Assembly (NCBI GenBank): GCA_038230775.1 | Contig: JBBRMQ010000041.1 | Location: 1 to 23,056, forward strand | Direction: 5' to 3' | Origin: JBBRMQ01 sp038230775 | Lineage (GTDB): Bacteria; Acidobacteriota; Thermoanaerobaculia; Gp7-AA8 | Length of the DNA stretch: 23,056 nucleotides | Shown here: one piece after another, positions 6,770 through 12,817 of the stretch | How the letters are laid out: each line of letters begins with the position of its first letter | Numbering within the stretch: position 1 is the first letter of the stretch | The notes under the pieces: generated by a model | Seen by the model: only the letters and a program-made list of their open reading frames with translations | What the model was told of the DNA's origin: nothing | Database searches by the model: none | Program-made: the position numbers and the translations under genes

Positions 6770-7327
6770 CTACTGCTTCTTCACACCCTCGAGCGTCTTG
6801 CGATACTCGGCGAGCGGCGGCAGGCCGACCCTGGCGCGCCGCTCGTCGACGTGCGCCTCATCGTCGATTGGTTCCGGTACGAGCTCGCCGTTCGATTCCT
6901 TGAACTGTGTGCCGTAAATCTGCGGCTTTCCTTCGCGGACTGCCATGCGGTCGACGGTCGTCGCCAGCAGCGTCGGCGACAGTTGTCCGTCTTCCGCGGC
7001 CTTGGTCATGGCATCGATGTAGAGCTTCTGCGTCGCAAGGTCTGCGTGCTCAATGATCGACCACGCGGCGCCCGACGCCTTCTCTCCCACGAGTGATTTG
7101 CCCGGCCATCCGAACTGGTTGAGGATCGCCTTGACGCGCGCCAGATTGGCGGAGTCGATCTTCTGGGCGTCCTGCGGCTTGACGCCCTTCACGCGCGCGG
7201 CCTGATCGCGATCGTAGATCTCCAGCAGGTCGCGGCAAAGCGGCGGATTCCTGACACCGGCGCACGGGGGGTGCGGCGCGGCGGCGGAGGCGGCTGCAGC
7301 AGCAGCAAACAGCAGGGTGGCGATCAT
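6770..7327 (-). CDS. DUF6624-family secreted protein
   Basis: A 185-residue protein with an Ala-rich N-terminal signal peptide (MIATLLFAAAAAASAAAPHP), probably exported. The C-terminal half has the pattern I associate with DUF6624: an FGWPGKSLVGEKASGAAW block, an IIEHAD helix, LYIDAMTKAAEDGQ, then TVDRMAVREGKPQIYGTQF, with conserved His, Asp-Arg and Tyr-Gly-Thr-Gln. The start codon is set by the ATGA overlap with the GNAT gene upstream (7324-7327); the frame is open further upstream but only as antisense-like sequence inside GNAT. It is the last gene of the three-gene SRPBCC-GNAT-DUF6624 operon. The biochemical function of the family is not known to me. Confidence 0.82.
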   Translation of the reverse strand: MIATLLFAAAAAASAAAPHPPCAGVRNPPLCRDLLEIYDRDQAARVKGVKPQDAQKIDSANLARVKAILNQFGWPGKSLVGEKASGAAWSIIEHADLATQKLYIDAMTKAAEDGQLSPTLLATTVDRMAVREGKPQIYGTQFKESNGELVPEPIDDEAHVDERRARVGLPPLAEYRKTLEGVKKQ

Positions 7328-7875
7328 GGTGAGTAGTCTACGATTTCCTTCACCATGCGCGTGAGAGGCAGCGCAGTTCCATCCGCGAGCGGGGGCGTCA
7401 CGCGCTCGACGGGTGTGTAACCGCAGGCAGCGTACATCGCCTCGCCGCTCAACATCGCCATGAGCTCCACCCGGCGAAAGCCGGCCGCGCGCGCCTCGTC
7501 TTCGCAAAGCTGCAGGATGCGCCGGCCGATGCCTTTGCGCTCCCACGGCGTCGTAACGAACATCGCACGCACCCGCGCGGGCTCCGTCGCTGGATCGAGC
7601 AGACGCTCGCCGTCGGCCGTCGGCGCGGGACCCGCGAACAACTTTCCGCGCTTGCTCCAGCCGCCGCAGCCAACGATCGCTCCATCCGCGACGGAGACGA
7701 AGTACGTGCCGTCGGTCACGAGATAGCGATCGATGTGCGCGATGTGCGCGAGCGAGCTGGCGATCTGTTGCGCGTCGTAAGCCCGGCTGCCGATGCCGGT
7801 GAGCGAATCGCGCATCACGGCCTCGATCGCCTCGACGTCCGCGACCGTCGCCTTGCGGATCGTGAACGTGGTCAC
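7324..7875 (-). CDS. GNAT-family N-acetyltransferase
   Basis: A 183-residue cytoplasmic protein starting at GTG 7875, in a GTGA overlap with the upstream SRPBCC gene. It opens TTFTIRKATVADVEAIEAVM, the usual GNAT N-terminus. Motif A is present as VRAMFVTTPWERKGIGRRIL, where the R-x-x-G-x-G pyrophosphate loop (RKGIGR) binds acetyl-CoA. The C-terminal YAACGYTPVERV matches motif B. Residues before motif A (YFVSVADGAIVGCGGWSKRG) are typical of small-molecule GNATs. It overlaps the downstream DUF6624 start by ATGA, so three genes are very likely co-translated. The acceptor substrate is not predictable. Confidence 0.9.
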   Translation of the reverse strand: MTTFTIRKATVADVEAIEAVMRDSLTGIGSRAYDAQQIASSLAHIAHIDRYLVTDGTYFVSVADGAIVGCGGWSKRGKLFAGPAPTADGERLLDPATEPARVRAMFVTTPWERKGIGRRILQLCEDEARAAGFRRVELMAMLSGEAMYAACGYTPVERVTPPLADGTALPLTRMVKEIVDYSP

Positions 7876-8348
7876 GCCGCCTCTGCCCGCCGTTTGATCG
7901 CGCGCAGCCACATGTGTCGAATGAGGCCGCTGCCGGCCCGGATCAGCAGCCAGTAGGCTCCGAAGACGATCGTTGCCTTGGTCGTCTTCGCCTGCACGCG
8001 GGTCTCGGTGCTGACCTCGTTCCCGTCCACGAGAAAGTTCATCGCCGCGAAGACCGCACGACCGAGATGCGTACCGATGACGATCTCGTGCGGCGGATCG
8101 TCCGCGACATAGAAGAAGCCCGAGCGCGTTGCGACATCGAGGATCGGCTGATCGGCCGGCGCGTGCGGAATGCTTTCGCCACCGCCACGCCCGAACCGGC
8201 GAATCGCGGTCAGCGTGCGGAAGAAACGGATCTCGCCCGCGGTGACTCTTCGGATGGCGTCGAAGATCCGTTCCGGCGACGCGGCCACACGCGTGCGATG
8301 AAACTCGCGGAACTGCCAGGCCGGTACCGCCGCATCAAGATGCGTCAC
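7872..8348 (-). CDS. SRPBCC (START-like) domain protein
   Basis: A 158-residue protein starting at GTG 8348. The N-terminal part WQFREFHRTRVAASPERIFDAIRRV is the usual opening strand and helix of polyketide-cyclase/START-like (SRPBCC) proteins, which enclose a hydrophobic ligand pocket. Later strands read GFFYVADDPPHEIVIGTHLG and MNFLVDGNEVSTETRVQAK, and the C-terminal helix reads YWLLIRAGSGLIRHMWLRAIKRRAE, all in family order. It is the first well-supported gene of the operon with the GNAT and DUF6624 genes, overlapping the former by GTGA. The ligand is unknown. The promoter is probably in the divergent gap before the patatin gene. Confidence 0.8.
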   Translation of the reverse strand: MTHLDAAVPAWQFREFHRTRVAASPERIFDAIRRVTAGEIRFFRTLTAIRRFGRGGGESIPHAPADQPILDVATRSGFFYVADDPPHEIVIGTHLGRAVFAAMNFLVDGNEVSTETRVQAKTTKATIVFGAYWLLIRAGSGLIRHMWLRAIKRRAEAA

Positions 8349-8472
8349 TCAACGTGCGGAATTCATCGTCCGTCAATCGAATTCCCGCGGCCCGCCGTCC
8401 GATCTGCTCCACCGTCACCAGATGACGCTGCACAGGAAGGTCGTTGCCGAGGGAGAAGGTCGTTCCGTTCAT
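8335..8472 (-). CDS. Possible 45-residue ORF upstream of the SRPBCC gene
   Basis: Reads MNGTTFSLGNDLPVQRHLVT and ends IRLTDDEFRTLSDAS, overlapping the SRPBCC start by 14 nt. Codon third positions are mostly G or C, as in neighbouring genes, and the composition is protein-like. There is no visible ribosome binding site, and the space may instead be the divergent promoter region. Not recognised; a weak call. Confidence 0.3.
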   Translation of the reverse strand: MNGTTFSLGNDLPVQRHLVTVEQIGRRAAGIRLTDDEFRTLSDAS

Positions 8473-8503
8473 GCGTGGCGGAGGTGCAAGAGACGATCCG
8501 GTG

Positions 8504-9781
8504 ATGCGGGCGTTAGAATGGATCGTGCCGCGCAAGTTTCGCGCGTCCGAGTTCAAGCGAATCGCTTTTCGCGCGACCGGCGGACGCGTCAAAGCCATCT
8601 TCTGGCATCTCGGTGTTCGCGCAGCGCTCGAGGAGCGCGGATTTCGATTCGTCACCGGCATCGGCGAGCGCACCGAACCACAGCCGGGCGAGATCGGCCT
8701 CTATGTCGGCTCCTCCGCCGGCAGCGTCTTCTCGCTGCTCACCGCTGCGGGCTTCGACGTGCCCGACATCCTGGAGTCCTTTCTGGGCCGTCCGTCGAAA
8801 TTGCCGCTCATCACCTCCTCGACGATCTTTCACCGCCATCGTCCGATCTTCGGCCGCTACTTTCAGCGGATCCGGAACGCGATCAATCTCCGCGCCGGCG
8901 AGGAGCTCTTCCCGGGCACCGGGGTCGGCGATGCCGAACCTTCCGAGCCGCCGATTCGCGGTTCGTACGACCTGAACATCCGCAAATTCGCGCGCCACTT
9001 CCGCGCGGGCGATCTGCTCGTCGTACGTGCGCCATACGTGCTCACGGAACTGGAGAAGTGGCTGCGATCGCTGGTCCCCGATCACGATCGATTCGAAGAC
9101 CTGCGTGCGCAGGCCTTCTTCCTCGCATCCGACCTCGATGACGTCGGCACCACGGTCTTCGGCGGTCGAACGGAACATCACGTCTGGTACCGCTACGTCG
9201 CCGGCGTTGCGATGTCACGCGCCGCGATCGCTTCCATGGCCATTCCGTCCATTTTCAACCCCGTATCGATCAGCGTCGAGGGGCGAAAGCACTACTTCAT
9301 CGACGGCGACGTTTACAACCCGACCGAGCCGATGGTCGAGCACGATCACGGATGTGATCTCTCCCTTGTCTCCTCGTTCGAGGCCCCGTATCGCTTTCAT
9401 CCCGCCATCGGCTCACTCCATCACCTCGGTCTTCCGTACGAGATCGGGCAGACGATCGCGCTCACGATCTATTCGCGATTCCTGCAGAGCCGCAACAGCG
9501 CTCGCGCACGGGCGCACGGCCTGGCGGTGGCGCGCGACATCATCAGCAAATACGTCGACGAGGAGACGCTGGAAAACGAATGCAGTCGCATCGCGCATGC
9601 GCTGGACATCGATGCGGACATGAAGATCATCCACATCCACCCCTTCAAGAACCCACTGTTGTTCTTCGGGAACCCGTTCGACCTGTCGCCGCGCGGACTG
9701 GCGAAGATGGTGGTCGAAGCGTATCTGCAATCCAGTCAGTTGCTGGAGCGTGAAGGCTTTCACGCAGTGCAAGCTCCGTAA
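8504..9781 (+). CDS. Patatin-like phospholipase
   Basis: A Ser-Asp dyad lipid acyl hydrolase of about 425 residues. The oxyanion-hole segment is RATGGRVKAIFWHLGVRAAL, a variant of the G-G-G-x-R/K loop. The nucleophile elbow is YVGSSAGSVF (G-x-S-x-G). The catalytic Asp is in YFIDGDVYNP, where DGD replaces the more common DGG or DGA. The insert between elbow and Asp is long. I chose ATG 8504; in-frame starts at 8444 and at ATG 8471 are alternatives, the latter preceded by a purine-rich GGGAGAAGG. No signal peptide is visible, so it is probably cytoplasmic or membrane-associated. Membrane phospholipid or storage-lipid turnover is likely, but the substrate is unknown. Confidence 0.87.
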   Translation: MRALEWIVPRKFRASEFKRIAFRATGGRVKAIFWHLGVRAALEERGFRFVTGIGERTEPQPGEIGLYVGSSAGSVFSLLTAAGFDVPDILESFLGRPSKLPLITSSTIFHRHRPIFGRYFQRIRNAINLRAGEELFPGTGVGDAEPSEPPIRGSYDLNIRKFARHFRAGDLLVVRAPYVLTELEKWLRSLVPDHDRFEDLRAQAFFLASDLDDVGTTVFGGRTEHHVWYRYVAGVAMSRAAIASMAIPSIFNPVSISVEGRKHYFIDGDVYNPTEPMVEHDHGCDLSLVSSFEAPYRFHPAIGSLHHLGLPYEIGQTIALTIYSRFLQSRNSARARAHGLAVARDIISKYVDEETLENECSRIAHALDIDADMKIIHIHPFKNPLLFFGNPFDLSPRGLAKMVVEAYLQSSQLLEREGFHAVQAP

Positions 9782-9852
9782 CGCCACCGGCTCGGTGGCG
9801 GGACCGCCGCCGGCCCGGCGGCAACAGAAGCCAGTGAGCCAACGGGCGTTAC
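9778..9852. terminator. Bidirectional terminator-like nested hairpins between convergent genes
   Basis: An outer inverted repeat GTAACGCC (9778-9785) and GGCGTTAC (9845-9852) contains the TAA stop codons of both convergent genes. Inside are an 8-bp hairpin CGCCACCG-GCT-CGGTGGCG (9782-9800) and a second, GCCGCC-GGCCC-GGCGGC (9806-9822). No T tract is present on either strand. Confidence 0.6.
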
Positions 9853-10751
9853 CCGGCGAACATGTTCTTCACGACGAACCACACATTCGCCGGACGCTCG
9901 GCCAGCCGCCGCACGTACCACGGATACCAGTTGCTGCCGTAGCTGATCAGAACACGTACCTTGACGCCAGATTTTGCCAGCGCGCGCTGCGCCGCGCTCT
10001 GAATCCCGTAGAGCATGTGCACTTCGAACTTCTTTCCCGCCGCGCGTTCGCGGATGCGCGCGATGAGCGCCGTGTCGTGCGTCCCGAGAACCGTGAATGC
10101 GCCTCCTTCCAGCAGACGCACGGAGAGATCGAAATACGCCTGATCCGTGTCCTTCTTCTTCGGAAACGCAACCTCCGGCGGTTCGCGATAGGCGCCCTTC
10201 ACCACGCGAATGGAGGGACCGATCTTCAACAGGCTCTCGACATCCGCGGGTGTCCGTCGCAGATAGGCCTGCAGGCACAGACCGACCTTCTCGTGATTCG
10301 CGCGCACGGCGCGATACACGTCGAGCGTCGCATCGACGTAGTTGGACTCCTCCATGTCGATCCAGAAATACGACCCGACTTCCTCGGCCCGTTTCGCCAG
10401 CGATTCGACGCGGGCGATGCATGCGCCGCGTTCGATTTCCATGCCGAGGTGCGTGAGCTTGACGGAGACGTGGGTGGGGACGGCCTCGCGCTTGATGCGA
10501 TCGAGCACCACGAGGTAGTGATCGCGCACCGCATCGGACTCCGCCGCATTCGTCACGCCCTCGCCTAACTCGGTGAAGACGGTGCCCAGTCCTTCGCGGG
10601 CGAATTCGTTGGCCGCGCGGAATGCGTCGTCGACGTTTTCACCCGGCATGAAGCGGCGCACCGCCGCTTTCGCGAAGCGTCGCCGGCGGAACTGCTCGGC
10701 GATCCAGGAGCTGCGGGAGGCTTTGAGAAGAAGAGCGCGTGCGATCGACAC
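9849..10751 (-). CDS. putA: Proline dehydrogenase (monofunctional PRODH)
   Basis: A 300-residue FAD enzyme that oxidises L-proline to delta-1-pyrroline-5-carboxylate and passes electrons to the quinone pool. All the expected barrel motifs are present in order: SVKLTHLG (Lys98), FWIDMEES (Asp132), QAYLRRT (Gln161), VVKGAYREP (Arg189), GTHD (His225, Asp226), EVHMLYGI (Glu243, Tyr248) and the substrate-carboxylate motif YVRRLAERPAN (Arg281, Arg282, Glu285). The length equals that of stand-alone PRODH, not the PutA fusion. The second enzyme, P5C dehydrogenase, is not in the window. The start is GTG 10751. It lies 48 bp downstream of the pore-loop membrane gene on the same strand and may share its transcript. 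The symbol putA (prodh domain) is used loosely. Confidence 0.93.
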   Translation of the reverse strand: MSIARALLLKASRSSWIAEQFRRRRFAKAAVRRFMPGENVDDAFRAANEFAREGLGTVFTELGEGVTNAAESDAVRDHYLVVLDRIKREAVPTHVSVKLTHLGMEIERGACIARVESLAKRAEEVGSYFWIDMEESNYVDATLDVYRAVRANHEKVGLCLQAYLRRTPADVESLLKIGPSIRVVKGAYREPPEVAFPKKKDTDQAYFDLSVRLLEGGAFTVLGTHDTALIARIRERAAGKKFEVHMLYGIQSAAQRALAKSGVKVRVLISYGSNWYPWYVRRLAERPANVWFVVKNMFAG

Positions 10752-10799
10752 GGCCCGAATCCTAGCAAGTAGGACGAGCGCAGCGAAAGCGGATTTCGA

Positions 10800-11165
10800 T
10801 CATTTCTTGTTCTTCTTGTTCTCGTCTTCGTCCGCGATGTGGAGGTGATGCATCAACCGGTGAATGAACGGCGCGAGGAGGAGACCAAGCAGCGCGATGA
10901 ACACCAGCCCCGAGAACAATGCGTACACCGACGAGAAGACCTTGGCCGCGTTGGTGTGAAGTTCGTCCACCGGCCCCATACCACCAAGAATCATCGACGC
11001 GTTGAGCAGCGCGTCGATCCAGCTCAAGCCGCCGAAGCGGTGGTAGCCGAACACGCCGGCGCCGAGCGCGATGCCCACTGCCAGCGAAGCGACCGCGATG
11101 TGAACAACAACCCGCATCGCAAACTGCGACCGGGTCAGAAGATGTTCATGATGCAGTTCGTACAT
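10800..11165 (-). CDS. Two-helix pore-loop membrane protein (channel-like, noncanonical filter)
   Basis: A 121-residue membrane protein. Helix 1 runs over VVVHIAVASLAVGIALGAGVF. A short re-entrant segment SWIDALLNASMILGGMGPVDEL follows. Helix 2 spans VFSSVYALFSGLVFIALLGLLLA. The order helix, pore helix and loop, helix is that of 2TM-P ion channels, but the usual TVGYGD filter is replaced by LGGMGPV. The C-terminus is a charged, His- and Lys-rich tail (HRLMHHLHIADEDENKKNKK). Start at ATG 11165; ATG 11117 is an alternative and would leave more room for the divergent small gene. I have seen similar GGMGP proteins annotated only as hypothetical membrane proteins. Channel function is inference. 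Confidence 0.7.
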   Translation of the reverse strand: MYELHHEHLLTRSQFAMRVVVHIAVASLAVGIALGAGVFGYHRFGGLSWIDALLNASMILGGMGPVDELHTNAAKVFSSVYALFSGLVFIALLGLLLAPFIHRLMHHLHIADEDENKKNKK

Positions 11166-11195
11166 GCCGCGTGAGAGGCATGATACGCACTGTCC

Positions 11196-11447
11196 ATGAT
11201 CCTGTTCGTGATCACCGATTTTTTCCGGCGCCGCAAACCGCGCCGCGCGCAGGATGAGATGCCTGTCGAACCCCTGCTGCTGATGCTGATCTTCTGGACG
11301 CTGTTCGGTCTGGGAGCGCTCATGGGCGGCGTCGCGATCGTGGCAGCGATCGGAACGGATTGGGCGATCAGTGTCTCTTTCGCGCTGGCGGCCGCCAGCG
11401 CCCTCGCCGGCTCGATCGCCGTGTGGCGTCATCTCAATCGATCGTGA
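11196..11447 (+). CDS. Small membrane protein, two predicted helices
   Basis: An 83-residue protein with a short charged N-terminal segment (FFRRRKPRRAQDEM) and two hydrophobic stretches, LLLMLIFWTLFGLGALMGGV and WAISVSFALAAASALAGSIA, ending WRHLNRS. Third codon positions are overwhelmingly G or C, as in neighbouring genes. It diverges from the pore-loop gene with only 30 bp between annotated starts. I do not recognise the family. The overlapping minus-strand frame is Arg/Asp/Gln-rich and looks like a shadow. Confidence 0.6.
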   Translation: MILFVITDFFRRRKPRRAQDEMPVEPLLLMLIFWTLFGLGALMGGVAIVAAIGTDWAISVSFALAAASALAGSIAVWRHLNRS

Positions 11448-11452
11448 CGCGT

Positions 11453-11540
11453 CCCCTCATCCGCGCTTCGCGCACGTTACTAACTTAGTAGTCCCTCGCC
11501 CCGCTTGCGGGGAGAGGGTGGCCGAAGGCCGGGTGAGGGG
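11453..11540. repeat. Nested palindromic intergenic repeat (CCCCTCA...TGAGGGG type)
   Basis: Outer arms CCCCTCATCCG (11453-11463) and CGGGTGAGGGG (11530-11540) pair with one mismatch. An inner hairpin CCCTCGCCCCGC-TT-GCGGGGAGAGGG (11493-11518) pairs with one mismatch. A perfect TACTAA-C-TTAGTA palindrome lies at 11478-11490. This type of repeat is widespread in intergenic regions of many GC-rich bacteria. It sits between convergent genes and may terminate both. Confidence 0.8.
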
Positions 11541-11548
11541 CCGGCCAC

Positions 11549-12085
11549 TCACAGCTTGAGCACGAGCTTCGTCATGTCGTGCTGATCGCCGTCGGGATCC
11601 GTGCCGTACTTCGGAAACACATACGGCTGAAAGCCGAGGTTCTGGAGCGTAGTGGCGGCGTCCGCTTCGAGATCGGAGATCAGCATGCAGTTGAGATGGC
11701 GCAACCCGTTCTCGCGCGCGATGTCGATAAAATGATTGACCAGCAGAGTGCCGAGGCCGACGCCGCGGAACGCCGGATCGATCATCCATTTGATGCGGCC
11801 GATCAGACGAAGCGGCCCGCCGCGGCGTCGATGGAGTGTGGCGTCGGCGACGATTCGGTTGCCGTCGAACGCGAGCACCGGAAACGCCTTCGCGTAGTCG
11901 ATCTCGCGGCCCCAGCGCTCGACCGTGACGCGATTGTCGATCGCGTCCCACGCGAAGCGCCGGTACGAGACCGGAAGATGTTGAAAGAACGCGTAGAGCC
12001 CGTCGACGTCTTTCTCGGTGAACAGCCGTAAGAGGACCTTCCGGCCATCGCGAAGGGTGACTTCCTGCGGATAACGGTGCGGCAT
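11549..12085 (-). CDS. GNAT-family N-acetyltransferase
   Basis: A 178-residue protein starting MPHRYPQEVTLRDGRKVLLR, with an N-terminal strand pair found in GNATs related to protein/acetyl-CoA-synthetase acetyltransferases. Motif A is KWMIDPAFRGVGLGTLLVNH, with the R-G-V-G-L-G acetyl-CoA loop. The C-terminal part carries TLQNLGFQPYVFPKYG. The open frame extends upstream to 12217, but that stretch is the translated composite repeat (12127-12269), so ATG 12085 is the real start. It is a stand-alone domain without the ADP-forming acyl-CoA synthetase part seen in larger relatives. The target is unknown. Confidence 0.87.
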   Translation of the reverse strand: MPHRYPQEVTLRDGRKVLLRLFTEKDVDGLYAFFQHLPVSYRRFAWDAIDNRVTVERWGREIDYAKAFPVLAFDGNRIVADATLHRRRGGPLRLIGRIKWMIDPAFRGVGLGTLLVNHFIDIARENGLRHLNCMLISDLEADAATTLQNLGFQPYVFPKYGTDPDGDQHDMTKLVLKL

Positions 12086-12126
12086 GGCGGCGAGGATAGC
12101 ACCCCGCCACGCGCCAATCAGGACCC

Positions 12127-12269
12127 AGGGAAGCTCTGCACAAGTAACGTTGCAGCGCGCTGACGGGGCTTGGTGCCACGTATCATCCCGACGCTGAGCG
12201 AAGCGAAGGGATGACATTCACAGCGGGCGACGCGCACAGCCTGCTTCGCAACGCGGCCCGCCCGACTTG
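12127..12269. repeat. Composite intergenic repeat, copy B (short form)
   Basis: The left flank, around GTAACGTTGCAGCGCGC and GACGGGGCTTGG, and the right flank, around GATGACATTCA and ACGCGGCCCG, match copy A (6548-6750) closely. The centre is only a short hairpin, TCATCCC (12183-12189) pairing with GGGATGA (12208-12214), instead of the 100-bp inverted repeat of copy A. Confidence 0.78.
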
Positions 12270-12281
12270 TACAAAGCTTTC

Positions 12282-12731
12282 CTAGTGCCAACGGTGACCA
12301 CCGCGAAAGCCGCGGCCGAAGCCGCCGTAGTGGCCGAATCCGAGGTAGAGGCCGGGACGGTAGTAGAACGGATCGTACGCGTACGAATACGGGTCGTACC
12401 ACGGCGAAACGTACGGCGAGACGTAGACCGTTCGCGTGCGTGTCCGGTCGCCATCGTCGACCCGGCGTTCGCTGCGCATGCGGGAAGACGACTCGTCGAT
12501 CACGGCCTTGACCACGGCCCTGGAAACGTGCGCGTCGGTCATAGCGATCACGTCATCGCCGGTGACGTCGAAGGGCTCGCGCGATTTCTGCACGAACGCG
12601 ATGATCTCGTCATCGCCGACGCCGGCCTTCGACATGCGGATGACGTCGTCGACCATCAATACGGTCCGAGCCATCGCGAACATTGGAACTGCAGCGAGGG
12701 AGAGAATGACTGCGAGAAGGAGTCGTTTCAT
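12282..12731 (-). CDS. Secreted Tyr/Gly-rich protein of unknown function
   Basis: A 149-residue protein with a clear signal peptide (MKRLLLAVILSLAAVPMFAMA). The mature N-terminal half has a repeated short helical pattern, VDDVIRMSKAGVGDDEIIAF and VTGDDVIAMTDAHVSRAVVK, where a [V/D]DVI.M element followed by a polar helix occurs twice. The C-terminal third is low complexity, rich in Tyr, Pro and Gly (for example YDPYSYAYDPFYYRPGLYLG, then GGFGRGFRGGHRWH). Such a tail is common in envelope proteins of GC-rich Acidobacteria. It diverges from the OPT transporter gene across an 86-bp gap that must hold both promoters. Function unknown. Confidence 0.75.
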   Translation of the reverse strand: MKRLLLAVILSLAAVPMFAMARTVLMVDDVIRMSKAGVGDDEIIAFVQKSREPFDVTGDDVIAMTDAHVSRAVVKAVIDESSSRMRSERRVDDGDRTRTRTVYVSPYVSPWYDPYSYAYDPFYYRPGLYLGFGHYGGFGRGFRGGHRWH

Positions 12732-12817
12732 GGATCAATCGTAGACCCTCGCTCGAGCGGAGGCGACGTGTTTTCGCCGTTCCGCGTTACGCTTCGGAAA
12801 AAGTCGACGGAGGTGGG

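Noticed and set aside
12086..12217. N-terminal extension of the second GNAT protein
   Set aside because: This stretch is the translated composite repeat, also found at 6548-6750, and is not conserved GNAT sequence.
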